Assembly (NCBI RefSeq): GCF_025602895.1
Contig: NW_026516213.1
Span: forward strand, 496,001 to 560,000
DNA length: 64,000 nt
Origin: Polychytrium aggregatum
Lineage: Eukaryota > Chytridiomycota > Chytridiomycetes > Polychytriales
Direction: 5' to 3'
Shown in pieces: positions 53,259 through 64,000 of this stretch (positions within the stretch are counted from its first letter, which is position 1; the number at the start of each line of letters is the position of its first letter). Made by a program: the position numbers and the translations under genes. Below the pieces are notes generated by a model. That model saw nothing but the letters and a program-made list of their open reading frames with translations, made no database searches and was not told the origin of the DNA.

Positions 53259-55233
53259 TTATTCCTTGGCTCGCGCCTTCAGTTCCTCGGAGCTGCGGAG
53301 TTGACCGCTGCCCCATGCAATCGCCCATTGCATATCCAAAGCCAAGTTCATGGCAAGAGTAGATACAGTTAGGCTTTTGGTGGATACCCTCTTTGCGTGG
53401 AGGACACTGTGCCCAGCAGCGTCAAATGCAGCTCGGCGGATCGAGACGACAAGCAAGCCATACCAAGCAGCCATGATGTCCCGCCCGCGGGGTGTTCGAA
53501 TGTTGCAGTGGATGCCCTTGGACCGAATGATCTCGGCAAACTCGATGACCCTCCTGTCGGGGCTGGTGCGATAGATCGAGCCCGGCCATGGATTGAACGG
53601 CAGCAGATTCACATGCGCCGGCAATGCGGAAATCAATCGGGCCAGCTGTCGGGCTTCGCTGGGGGAGTCGTTGACACCGTCGAGCATGACGTATCTGCGA
53701 CACAAACAGGACGAGAACCAGGCCTGGGGCTGTCAGTACGACGTCTTGATACCGATCGGATCCAACAGAGATACCCGCGTGCATTCGCTGCCGCCACATA
53801 CTCGAATGTGATCCGGCGATGCTTGTTCTGCTTCATTCCGCCGAGGTACGCGTTGCATCCCCTCATGAGGTCGGTGATGTTGTAGGTTTTGTTGATCGGC
53901 ACAAGCACATCCCGCAGCTCGTCGGTGACGGCGTGAAGAGAGACCGCCAGGCCACACTGCAAGTCTTCCGAGATCCTGCCCATGAGCGGCACGACACCGC
54001 TGGTCGAGAGCGTGATGCGCCAGGGGGTGAACCGCAGCTGGCTCTGCATCAGCTTGACGGCCTTGGAGACTGCCCGGAAGTTGTAGAGAGGCTCGCCTTG
54101 ACCCTGATCGCCCAGTGGATGGCACAATAATTGTGTAAGGAGAATGCGGGTTCGGACTCTGGTCTGTGAAAAGTTACGACATTCTATGGTTCTGCACACC
54201 GATCCAAGAGCAGCGCGGACACCCTGAAGGGCGGCAGTCTCGGCCCTTTGGAGAGCCAGGAATCCGTCTTGCAGATGCATTGATGCGGCGTTCTTTGCCT
54301 CCCCGAGCACTCACCATCAAAACGATGTTACTGATCTGCCGGGCCTTGGCTCGTGCGAGGGGATAGTCGCCAATCTGCCTCATGGAGTGCATCACTGCGC
54401 AAGAGTTGCGTTCATGAGAACGGTGGTCGAATCTGAGAGGGGGGGGGCAATTGCCCTCAGGAGCACTCGGCAGCGTTAGGGTCGTCGGCATTCGATATTC
54501 GTACCTTGCGAGAGAATCTCTCCGGCCGTCAGGTTCCGGAGCAGCTTCTGGGTCCCGGTGTGGCAGAAGCTGCACGACAACGAGCAGCCGACCTGCGAGC
54601 TGATGCACACAGTTCCCGAGACTTCTTCCGCTGGGGTGTCGGGTTGGGGCTTTGGAATGAAGACAGCCTCGACGTTCGCGGCGGTGCCGTATCCAAGCAG
54701 CCATTTGGTAGTGCCGTCAGTGGACACCAGCTGCTTGTGCATGTCCATGTGGTCGATGTGGAAGATTTGCGAGAGCGCTTCGCGGGTTGGCTTGGATAGC
54801 GTCGTTATGCCGTCGAACTGGCATACTCCTAAGCAAACGATAAGTGTGTCAGCATCACAGTGGCCTCGAGTCACCCGCCAGCAGGATCGAGCGAATATCA
54901 AATCGACAACGACACAGATGAGCTCGGTTCCAGCAGGCAACCAGACGCACCTTGTCTGTAAACAGCATCGACGATCTGCTGAGGCAGGTAGCTCTTGTTG
55001 GCAAGGAGTTTTGGCGCCTTCTCGATGATGATCTGCCGGATTTCATCGAGCGAGAGTCCCAGGAGCTCAATCGAGTTGCTGGCGGGAGGATCCTTGCGAG
55101 GCGGTGCGGACGAAACGATAAAGTCGGCCAGCCCTGGCCCGTCAGGAAGAGTCGAGAGCGGGGACATGGGCCGGGACAGGCGTGCATGGAGAATCGTCAT
55201 GGCCCGCCGACACGGACGCAAAGGAGACAGCAT
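53259..55233 (-). CDS. RlmN/Cfr-family radical-SAM RNA methyltransferase
   Basis: Exons (minus) 55233-54951, 54828-54505, 54394-54315, 54103-53802, 53694-53464, 53307-53259; 422 residues. The iron-sulfur motif CSLSCSFC lies after [12 protein letters not shown]. Later blocks are [63 protein letters not shown] and [11 protein letters not shown], all in RlmN order. The C-terminal AACGQL contains the second conserved Cys that carries the methyl group. Bacterial RlmN methylates C2 of adenine in 23S rRNA and tRNA. In a eukaryote the likely target is organellar RNA; the N-terminus (basic, no acidic residues in the first 15) could be a mitochondrial presequence, which is inference. Length is close to bacterial RlmN plus about 40 residues. 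Confidence 0.92.
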
Positions 55234-55449
55234 GGCTGTGATGGACGGCAGGACAGCAGGCAGGGCGATGTGCAGGGCGATGTGCGGGACGGAGCGGACA
55301 GTCAGGAAGAAAACTGCGTGTGACTCCGGCCCAGGCAGCCGGCACGTCCATCCGGGTCGACCCGCACTCGAGCCGGCTCGGCGTTGTGTTGGGCTGTTGT
55401 TGTCTTGGGCGGCGGTTTCCTTCTCTGTTTCGCTGCATCAAAACGCACC
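55234..55449. promoter_or_regulatory. Divergent promoter between the RlmN-like gene and PDCD5
   Basis: 216 bp between two divergent start codons, GC-rich, with a cagggcgatgtg duplication near 55261-55284. Promoter function inferred. Confidence 0.5.
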
Positions 55450-56652
55450 ATGGAAGACGACGAGCTGCAGGCTATCCGCGCCAGACGACTGCAAGAAATG
55501 AAGGCCGCGAGGGGCGGCCAGGGGGCCGGAGGAATGTCCTCCATCCCTGGCCTGCCTGGATCCGGTTCCGGAGGCGGAAGCGGCTCTGGCGACGCTGAAA
55601 AGGCCCAGTAAGCCGCGCTGCTTGAGGATCTCGACCTGACTTTCATAGCCCTTGTCGAGCGGAGGACGAGATAGGGCCGGCTGTGAGTGAGCAGTCTCAG
55701 AGATGGGCGCTCAGGCAATGTCATCTAATGCCGTCGGTGTCTCCTGCAGGCAGATGGAAGAGATGCGACGCACACTGGTGAGCACGATGCCGACCAGCAT
55801 AGTGGTGGTTTGCAGATCGGGACTTGTGTCGAATGACTTGTGCCGAGGGACTCGTGGCCTCTAGCCCAGCCTCTTGCCCAGCCCTGACCAGCCCTCCCCA
55901 TCAGCTCGTTCAAATCCTTGACAACGGTGCCCGAGAGCGATGTAAGATTTGACGCCAAGCAGCTCCGTGCTCTCGCAGGACCCTTCCATCCAAGCCGGCG
56001 ACGCAGAGCCGCCAGAATCTCAGGACCAGAACCGCATGCTCACCATGTTTCCGTTGCGCTCTAGTGTCTCGCATCTCGATAGTCAAGGCGGACAAAGCAC
56101 GCGCTGTCGAAGATATGCTCATCCGCATGGTGAGTTGGTCGTATCCGGCCCACCACCCTTGCTCCACCGCTGTTGATCTGCAGCCCTGGTCGCCCATCGG
56201 CTATCCTGCTTTCCCTGCGCCTATCGAGTGACTGCTCACTCGAGTCGGCTCGTCTCTGTGCTCGATCTCACTCCCATGGATCCATAGGCACAGTCGGGCC
56301 AGCTCCGCGGCAAGGTCGATGAAAACCAGCTGATCGAGATGCTGGGCCAGATTGCCGAGCAAAGCGAGTCCAGAACGAAAATCACGGTAATGCGTCTGGT
56401 TTCCTCGCACACCCAGCGCGAGCAGGTGGCTATCTTGGGCGACCTCAATGCCGCTGTGTGCTAACGATGATGGAATCCATATCGTCCGTCCTCGACCCCA
56501 CCACCACCACCACCACCACCACCACCACCGACTATGACTGGAAATCGGCGCATGTCGGCCACGATAACCATTGCTACGGCACTGGATCCATCATGCAGTA
56601 CAACCGTCGCCGCGTCGGTTCCGATGACGACGATGACGATTTCGATCTCTGA
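55450..56652 (+). CDS. PDCD5: PDCD5/TFAR19-family DNA-binding protein
   Basis: Exons 55450-55607, 55750-55777, 55905-55941, 56065-56129, 56294-56386, 56599-56652; 144 residues, close to the family size of about 125. It begins MEDDELQAIRARRLQEMKA, has a Gly/Ser-rich linker, then the three-helix core: QMEEMRRTLLVQILDNGARE, RLSRISIVKADKARAVEDML, GKVDENQLIEMLGQIAEQS, and ends YNRRR followed by an acidic tail (DDDDDDF), all in PDCD5 order. PDCD5 proteins interact with chaperonin CCT and nucleic acids; the exact role in fungi is unclear. Two exons are under 40 nt. The intron before the last exon holds a (cca)n run (about 56499-56528). Confidence 0.93.
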
Positions 56653-57032
56653 GGAGTGCTGTCTTCCTGTAGTGAATATAGCCATCCTTGGGCCGGCAGG
56701 GTGCTTTGGTGCTGCCTGATGTTGCCCGATCTCTATTGGTGCGAATGTGCGGCCTCTGGATGTGATGTGGCATGTTCGTCTGTGTAGCATGTGCGTTCGT
56801 GAGACACACATCCCAGGCTCTCCTTCGCCGTCTCTGGTGCAGATGAGTTCCATGCCGAATCAAGCTGCGAGCAGCTCGGGAGTGCTAGATCACCAAGCAC
56901 GATGGCCCGGCAAGAAACCAAGACCAGGGCCGTCATCAGGGCGCCTGGATCAGAGTTTGCGCTCGTGCTTGGGGTCGGTTTCTGGCGAGAAGACCGGGCT
57001 GGACTGGCTGTGGCGTCCAACGTGACACCCAC

Positions 57033-59572
57033 ATGACCGATGTGTCCAGACCCCAAACCCCAGCCCCGATTTTCATCTTCCACCGCACCTGGCCTCGCGC
57101 CCCAACCGCAGCATCCCGACCCAGAGCATCGATGGCAGCAAGCAACTTCAACTGGTCTCTCGGGCCCTTGATACAGGTCACCGACATTGGCATCAGACAG
57201 GCGGCTGCGTCCTCGTCAACGGCCACCCAAACCAATGCACAGACGTCGCCGACCATGCCGGCGTCTCCGAGTCTCAGCGGCGCTGGCACCCCAAACGGCG
57301 ACACCGAACCACCCGAGCGACGCTGCTGGATCTGTTTCGTGGAGGATTCGGAAGAAAACAGCGGCGCCCCCGTATCGTGGGTACACCCATGCAAGTGCAA
57401 GTCGTCACTCAAGGTGCGGTGCAGTGTGGTGCAAAGCCATATCGGCCGCCTCATGCCGAAGGCACAGGCATCCCTCGACAGACGCTGCCCAATGCTGCCC
57501 GGTGCTGCCTGCCTGAGCCTGGGTGTTCAGCGCAGACCCCGTCGATTGTTTTTTGAACTGCATGTTCGGACTCTGCTTGTGGGCAGAGCCGGCTCCACAT
57601 CTGATCGATTCGCCACCGCAACGATCGCTTCTCACGACAGTCGACACTTTCGTTTGTCCTGATCGCGGACCATCTGGCCGCACCGCTGCCACGAATATCC
57701 AGTATGCACACGAAGCCTGTCTCCTCAAGTGGTATGTCGAGTGGGCGTCCATGGCCCGTCGCTTGTCGATGCCTGGGGGTGGGTTGCGACCGAATGCGCT
57801 GAGTTGCGACCGAATGCTGAGGCAGAAGCCCGCTGTCCTTGGATACTGACGACGTTGCATCGCTCAGGATCGCCGAGAAGCAAGGCACCCGACGAACCCA
57901 AGTTAGCTGCCCTGCATGTGGGCATCCATACAAGATCGTCGAGTAAGTTGCGAGTAAGACGATGTGGTCGCCGGCACCTTCCATCTTTGTCAGCCGCTGG
58001 CTCGAGCTTTGAGCTTTGAGCTTTGAGCATCGAGTGTGTCTGGACTGCGTCGTAGCCTTCCGAGCGGCCCACGCGGCTGCCTGTTCCCTCTTGGATGTGT
58101 CGGGGAGTCGAAGGGCTTCGACGACACCAGAATCGCTCACTGTCTGCTTACTGGTGATTAGCCCACTGACTTGTGATTAACTGCATCTCCAATTCTCACG
58201 CATATCCCGTTTTCCTGGCCTTCCTCGGATTCCGCCGTGTCAGACCCAGTAGCTCTGTGCTGAACGTTATGAAGTTTTTTGACGGAGTATGTGAATATCC
58301 CGCCCCGCTGCTGCTCCTGTGATAGGACGCGACAGGATCCTAACGGGCGGCCAATCTGCATCTCCAGGCTATTCAACGCTCCATTCCATTCATCACGATG
58401 GCTGGGCTATCCGTGGCGCTCTACACCGTCTCGACGACATTCGGAGGTGAGACGCAGTGCCTCTGGCTGCTGGGCAAGGAGAAGTGGCGGTTGTTCGTTT
58501 TCAGACGCCTGGGATCTGCTGGTGGAACCCAGTCTGCAAAAGAGCCGTGGCAGTTGAGTTCTCACGCCCAAATATGCTGGAATGGCAGCGTACTGCGTCA
58601 TGGTCGTTTGCGGCCCCGAAGTCGGTGACGAAGTGCTGGGTGCCGAGCGATGGGGCTGGAGGACTTGGGTAAGTAGCTCTGCCCACTTGCTAGGATACGC
58701 CTGCCTGCACATACCGCACTGATCATTCAATTCATAGATGTGTGTGAGAGGCGCCGCTCTGTTCTGCCGACAGTATCACGCCATCTCACTCTATCTTGAC
58801 TCGGCTCTGGCGTGACTGCAGGTGGGGCTACCTCTGGTTCCGTTTGCCCTGGTCTCTTCGCGCTGGAAGAGCGCCGACGCTGTTCTGCCCTTGCTGCCGT
58901 TTGTCATCCTCGGTAGCGATCGGGTTCACATAACGTTTCCTCCGTCTCCGGCCCTAACGATCTGTCTGATGCCATGGGCCAGGTACGAGTACACGAGCAT
59001 GCTATGTCTGTTTGCTATCTCGCAGCATAAGACACTGTGGCTAATATTTGGGCTCTCCGAACCACAGGCTGCTCTACAACCATCTCCACGAGTCAATACT
59101 GAAGTTGATCCACCACAGGCCAGACACAAAGAGCCAACGACGACTCAGCCAATCCGAGAGAGTGCGACAGACACTGGATGATGCCAACCCAGAGCAGCCA
59201 GAGGAGGACGCCGCCGCCGAGGAGGCAGTGCCCGAGCTACGACGAGATGGGCAACGAGTCGTCGTGGGGGCGCTGCTCCTTCCAAGTAAGTTCCCCGTCA
59301 CTCTTGCCGACCGAATCCGCCGTATCGACCACGGCTGCTCTGATAAGGCGCGCTGACCTTGGCTGTCTCGAATTGCCCTCGCTCTAGTTTGTGCTGCCAT
59401 CTGTGGCGGTATCCTGGGCGAGCTTGGCCTGCGAAAATACGTGGGCAACAGCTTCTACCGCAACATCATCGGCGGCTGTGTCTTTATCGTCAGCAAGGAT
59501 GTCACCACCGAGATCTACAAGTATTATCTGCGCAAGCAGCGGCGAAGTCGAAGAATTGCTAATCTGGATTGA
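57033..59572 (+). CDS. MARCH5-like RING-CH membrane E3 ubiquitin ligase
   Basis: Nine exons: 57033-57413, 57703-57731, 57868-57942, 58250-58286, 58368-58446, 58590-58669, 58822-58982, 59068-59285, 59388-59572; 414 residues. The RING-CH domain is spread over three exons: RCWICFVEDSEEN, WVHPCKCKSSLKYAHEAC, LKWIAEKQGT and VSCPACGHPY. Membrane-spanning segments follow (ITMAGLSVALYTVSTTFGAY; VGLPLVPFALVSS; GALLLPICAAICGGILGELG; NIIGGCVFIVSKDV), and the ending YRNIIGG...YKYYLRKQ is like MARCH5 of the mitochondrial outer membrane. The first exon adds about 90 disordered residues. MARCH5 controls mitochondrial dynamics and quality control. The hydrophilic segment between the last two spans (HRPDTKSQRRLSQSERVRQ) is longer and more acidic than in animals. 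Confidence 0.9.
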
Positions 59573-59861
59573 CGGCCCTGGACTCCGTGACCTGGGCTGA
59601 CGCACCACCGGAACAGAAGGAGGGAAGCATGAGAAGAATTGTGGAGGTCTTGGGGCTGCAAGTGTCTCGCTCTGAGCTACGCGTTACTTGCGAGTCTATG
59701 GTCTTAGGAGTAACCGCGGCCATCTGGGCACGTCGATGATGTATTGGGTCATATTCACTGATATTGTTAAGAGGCCAGCACAATGGTGGTCGGGGATAGA
59801 GGTCGAATACTGGGCACTTGAGAGGTCGGTCCCACTCAACTTCACTTGGTTTCACTTGGTC

Positions 59862-61714
59862 TCATTCGGCCTTGGCCTTGATCGACGGCGTGCGCTTCCC
59901 GAACAATCTTCCGAGTCCCCAGGCACCCAGTCGGTAGATCCCGAAAGTTACGGCAGCACCGGTCAGTCCGAGGATGGCCATGGCCGCCACGACGGCGTTG
60001 GTGTTGTCGGAGAAGCTGTAGACAGTGGTATCGCCGATGGCCAAGATCTCCTCAACAATGTTGGCGCCCTTCTTGACGCCGCCCATGACCTGGAATGTCT
60101 TTTGGAAGTGTTTGGAGCGGCTTGAGAAGGATGGGTCGCGCAGGATGGTGTGGAGCTTGTCCTGGATCAACTGGATCGTAGCAGCCTTGTCGGGTGAGCT
60201 CATGATGTTCTTGTCGATCTTGAGACCGAGGCCAAGGTGAACCAATTTTGCAACGTTGTAGGGTTGGTCGCCTGTAATGGATGAAGCGGAGTGTTAGCGA
60301 CGGCGCCGTATGCAGTTGGCCCTGCACCATCTGTTCAGATCGCCTCCGTGCCAATGCTGGCATACCCACCAAAGAATGGCATTCCAAGCATCGGCGTGCC
60401 CGTCCAAAGACCCTCGGAGACGCTGTTCCAGCCGCCGTGGGTGAAAAAGATCTGGACTGCAGGGTGGTCGAGCACGGCAAGCTGCGGCACGAAGTTCTCG
60501 ATCCGGACATGTTCGGGCCACTCCTGGTCGCCGAGCAGTTCCCTCAGGGTGTTCTGGAACACCTTCTTGAGCGACCACAGGGTCTGGAACTCGGTTGTAG
60601 CACTGAATGCCTCGTAGAATGCCAGCAGCGTCTCGTTCGAGGGGTGGGCCATGGTGCCTGTCGAGACGTAGACGACAGGGCGGCTGGCACTATCAAGCCA
60701 GTGCTTCAGGTCGGGCTGAACATCCAGGCTCTGTGCCTCAGGAACCCAGATACCGGCCATGCGTGTGCTCGGGACAGCGAGCTGTGCGGGATGGAATCCC
60801 CAGGCATTGCTGATGAGGTTGACAACGGGCTGGGCTGGCTTCTCGGTCGCAGGCAGATACTGGGCCAACTCGGTCTTAACTTTGTTGTAAATGAACTGTC
60901 GCTCGCGGAGGCGGAGGTTGGAAATACCGGAGAACAGTATGCGGTTGATGATGACAGTAATCGAAGTAAGGACGCTCATGTGGGGCTCGGCATCGGTCTC
61001 CAAGGCGCTGGTGGTCAGGCTCGAGACAAAGATGCCCAGTGGCTTGACGAAGTCCATGACGTACACGAAATAGTGAACAATACATGGCACACCAAGGACT
61101 TGGCTGAGGACATTGGCAGCCTGTCAGCAACGATATATGGTTGAGTGGTGACGGGCGGATGGGTTGTCGTTTGCCGTTTGCTGCCACTCTCGAGCCTGGC
61201 TGAATGGGAGACTTACCGGGCTCACGAAGACGCCACCGATGACGAGGTCTACCGAACCGGGTTTGGTGGTCTGGAGAACCTCCTGAATCATCTGGAACTC
61301 GAGTGTCCCAACTGACTTGATGGCGATTCGCAGGAGGTTAAGGAGGTCAAGTGTCTTCAGGAAGGGTTCAGCCGACGGTTTCGACATCTCGGTTAATGCC
61401 GTATCGAACCGCTGGGTGAGGGACATGGTCTCGGGAATGAAGTGGAAATGGATAGCTGAGTTCCGGGCATATGCGGGGACGTTGTAGGTAGAGCCGGTGA
61501 CGAAGGTGATGTTGTGACCGCGGCTTGCCAGCTCGTGGGCGAGGACAACCAGCGGATTGGCATGGCCGGAGGTTGGCATACTAAGGATGAAGATGTTCTT
61601 GGGCTGCAAGTCGAAGCCAGGGTCGTTGTGGTGGACAGCATGGCCAGAGGCGAACAGACAGATCAAGATGGCGAGAGAGGCAAAAGCCCAGCGACAGCCC
61701 ATCCTGGCAAACAT
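59862..61714 (-). CDS. Family 1 UDP-glycosyltransferase with signal peptide and C-terminal anchor
   Basis: Exons (minus) 61714-61217, 61120-60370, 60271-59862; 552 residues. A signal peptide (about 1-27, ILICLFASGHAVHH) is followed by the acceptor-binding half (NIFILSMPTSGHANPLVVL). The donor-binding half carries the UGT signature: VYVSTGTMAHPSN, ENFVPQLAVLDHPAVQIFFT, HGGWNSVSEGLWTGTPMLG, then FFGDQPYNV. A transmembrane segment near the end (NAVVAAMAILGLTGAAVTFG) with a basic cytosolic tail (KRTPSIKAKAE) would anchor it in the ER facing the lumen, as in animal UGTs. It transfers a sugar from a UDP-sugar to a lipophilic acceptor; sterols or xenobiotics are possible, but the acceptor cannot be read from sequence. 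Joins restore MPFFGDQ exactly. Confidence 0.92.
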
Positions 61715-62420
61715 GGCAGACCGATGGCACTAAGGAGAAACGGAGTCGAGGAGCAACGGGTCGAGGCCTGGTTGGAGAACGGGCGACGGCCAAGATATAT
61801 CTGACGGAGAGGCCAGACGTTCGGGTGGAGCCGGGCTGATTGCCAGCGCGACTGGAGCGATCCCAAAGCCATAACAAGAGGGCGGTGACTCTTTGAGGAC
61901 GGGACACTGGGCGAGTACACGGAATGTAACGCTGGGAATGGGAACGCTTGCTCCTCTGGGAATGAGGCGCCTGGGTGCACGCGGTGACAGTGGCTGGGGC
62001 GGCCAGTGGTCTGTTGGCAACATCCGCAACTCCTTGGTGCTCTCTTGCAGCATTGTCGAGTCCATCCACTGGCCACCCAACTCCTGCGGTCGAGGATCGC
62101 TCATCACAGCGGATGCGAAAGGTTCAAGAGTCCCGGACTGCGCTTGCCGCCCATCGACTGCCATATCCATCGTGTGCAGCTCAAATAGCAGCGAGGCCGC
62201 TGTAACGAAACCAAAGCGTCAAGTTTATTGCTGTTAAAGTTGTAAATGCAGATTATTGGGCCGGCCAGCCATTATCGCCGGTCGAAGCTGTCCGGATGAC
62301 CTATTTTTCATGATCACAAGGGCAGGAAAACACATAGATACTGACGAGATATCAATCGGCTTGCCAAGGAGGGTTTGGCTGAATGCAAACAAGCCGCAGC
62401 GACAGAGCAGATTCGCCTCC
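61715..62420. other. Intergenic region upstream of the UGT gene
   Basis: 706 bp. An AT-rich stretch near 62215-62255 and gccaagatatatctgacgg near 61791-61809 (a TATA-like element about 80 bp upstream of the UGT start on the minus strand) were noted. No gene supported. Confidence 0.55.
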
Positions 62421-63921
62421 TCAGGCGACGGCAGCCCACACAACCGTTGCAGAGGCACGCAGAGGATCATCGAATACCAGGAACGGCCACTCGGCGTCGA
62501 CCAGTTCCTTGACAGCCATCATGGCAGGCAGGCTTGCCTTTGTTGTTGTGGCCACGATGAGGGTCGGGCGGATGGGGTCGGTCCAGGCCCCGAACAGTTG
62601 ACGAATGCACTTTACCGTCGTCGCGTCGGCAAATCCATCCGGCGCCAGATTCATGAAGATCAGCTCCAGAGGCAAAACAAGGCGATCGAGCTGTTCGCAA
62701 GCTGGTGGATGTGGATCGGGAATGAGTTGGGACAGATGGGCGAGACAAAGGGAGAAGCAGAAGCAGAAGCAGAAGCAGAAGCAGAAGCAGAAGCAGAAGC
62801 AGAAGCAGAGGCGGAATTGTGGCCTCAAGGAATACTGGGCTGCCTTATCACAACCCCCGACACATGCGTGATCTCATAGGGTTGGATCCAGGTGCGATCG
62901 ATCTGTACCTTTGCCAAACCCAGAGAGGCCGTCCCACCGAATCGACGGCGATTCTAGCGACATCATGAATTCTCGCATATCATCAAGCCAGCTTGTTGGG
63001 TCCGGCTCGGGTTTGACCGACACCACATGGGTGTTATCCGAACCATTCAACGAGAGCTCATGGATAAGCCACGGAAGAATGGAGGTTCGATCTGCAGCAT
63101 CAAAGTTGAGCTCCAGTACGTTGGGCAGAACATGTCCCTCGGAGCCGGGATTCGTTCTGATGAAAGACTTGATGACCTCAAGACTCATCGGATCGTAGGG
63201 TGTCTGAGAACATGGCGTGAAGCCTACCATGTGGTGCAGAAGCAAAGTGAGGATCGCACAGCGTTCGTTTCGCAGAGTCGGCGATATACAACGCGACATC
63301 GAAGACTGCATGACATAATGCGTGTAGAAGCAAAGACAGTGTAGTAGTGTGCCACGGACGATAGAGCGCTTGCGCTATGAATTCAAGGATGTCAACGACG
63401 GCGTCGGCATCAAGGGCCGACCACATACCTTCCACTTCGGCCTCCATGCATCGCGATTCGAGCAAATTGGCAAAGGACGAACCAACATTGATCGGAGAAA
63501 CATAGGACGGAAACAGACTGGCATAGTTGTCTGGATCGATTTCAGAGTAGTCCAGGGCGTTGGCATATCGCTGTGCGTTCTGAAGCTGCGAAACCCAAAA
63601 GCGCAACGTCGGGTTGTCCGTGGCCCCATCAAAGTGATACTCAAACGGTATGAAAGAGACTGGTTTGGCGACATCCTGCTTGGGAAGCATGGGTGGGTCG
63701 GCAAGATTGGCGGGGCCGGCCTGCGTCTTGCCTCTGAGGCCAAACCATGAGCGGGGCGAATGGACGTTCGACAGAGCAAACAGCAGATAGACGAGCATGA
63801 TCAGGACCAATAGGTAGAAGCAGTAGGCCTTGACGACGGGCACCCAGAGAGCTATCCGTTTTCTGATAAAGATGTAACCAAAGAAGGTTGCGACGTAGAT
63901 TCGGGGCGACAGAGCGGGCAT
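62421..63921 (-). CDS. Uncharacterised single-pass membrane protein
   Basis: Start MPALSPRIYVATFFGYIF at 63921. One clear transmembrane helix (about residues 34-52, FYLLVLIMLVYLLFALS). The exon from 63921 runs to about 63370; the exon ending at 62909 starts near 63300-63200 (ILTLLLHHMVGFTPCSQTPY and SLEVIKSFIRTNPGS are likely coding). The last exon is 62701-62421, joined by a secure phase-1 intron (62908-62702). Later parts read LPNVLELNFDAADRTSILPW, SWLDDMREFMMSL and EQLDRLVLPLELIFMNLAPD. I do not recognise the family. The join between the first and middle exons could not be fixed from sequence alone, as several GT/AG pairs are possible between 63372 and 63195. Confidence 0.6.
62753..62811. 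repeat. (agcaga)n hexamer array in an intron
   Basis: About nine agcaga units lie in the intron 62908-62702 of the minus-strand membrane-protein gene. In the sense strand it is a (tctgct)n pyrimidine-rich tract upstream of the acceptor. Confidence 0.85.
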
Positions 63922-64000
63922 GGTTTGACGACGTTGATCGGCAATAGAGCAGGACGAAGAGGCACAGCGAAGCTGCTGGAGCAGTCGGCCGACCCGAAAG

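Overview
This window looks like nuclear DNA of an early-diverging zoosporic fungus, chytrid-like. It is GC-rich and intron-dense: nearly every gene is split by short GT-AG introns, typically 65-300 bp. The protein set mixes core fungal functions (RPB2, Mgs1/WRNIP1, GID-complex Rmd5, a Dma1-like FHA-RING ligase, GH18 chitinases with CBM19-like or WSC modules) with genes usually kept by flagellate lineages or animals and lost in most Dikarya: a BK/Slo-type potassium channel, a centrin, a MARCH5-like ligase, PDCD5. This placement is inferred from protein content only. No rRNA, tRNA, CRISPR or prokaryotic-style operon was seen.

Layout. 1-6.4 kb: 3' part of a WD40 DCAF-type gene (+), a repeat-rich spacer, and a five-exon BK-type channel (-). 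6.9-16.4 kb: RMD5, a centrin with a long N-terminal extension, and the 12-exon RPB2, all on +. 16.9-21.2 kb: a disordered protein with a possible Scm3-like motif and RNase H1 (+). 22.4-29.6 kb: three tandem GH18 chitinase genes (+), each with a TATA-like box. 30.2-41.6 kb: a run of minus-strand genes (CUE-CCCH-DUF1771-SMR protein, cyclin K/Ctk2-like cyclin, membrane-anchored BAG protein, two uncharacterised genes). 42.8-53.3 kb: MGS1/WRNIP1 (+), Dma1-like (-), FAN1 nuclease (+). 53.3-59.6 kb: RlmN-like radical-SAM enzyme (-), PDCD5 (+), MARCH5-like ligase (+). 59.9-63.9 kb: a UDP-glycosyltransferase (-) and an uncharacterised membrane protein (-).

Functional grouping. The chitinases form one locus made by tandem duplication with swapping of the N-terminal module. 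Mgs1, Dma1-like and FAN1 are adjacent and all act in DNA damage or checkpoint biology, and RNase H1 also protects the genome; I treat this proximity as probable coincidence. RPB2 and the cyclin are general transcription genes. Exon joins were chosen by reading frame, splice-site sequence and family conservation; in-frame totals were checked for every multi-exon model. FAN1 alone fails that check, by one nucleotide.

Most striking: an 11-nt microexon in the pore-loop coding region of the BK channel; module shuffling in the chitinase cluster, with one Asp-to-Asn change in a catalytic motif; an apparent one-base frameshift plus a GC-AG intron in FAN1; a roughly 150-residue Gln-rich insertion inside an FHA domain; and a 118-bp dispersed repeat present in inverted orientation at 29.8 and 36.3 kb.
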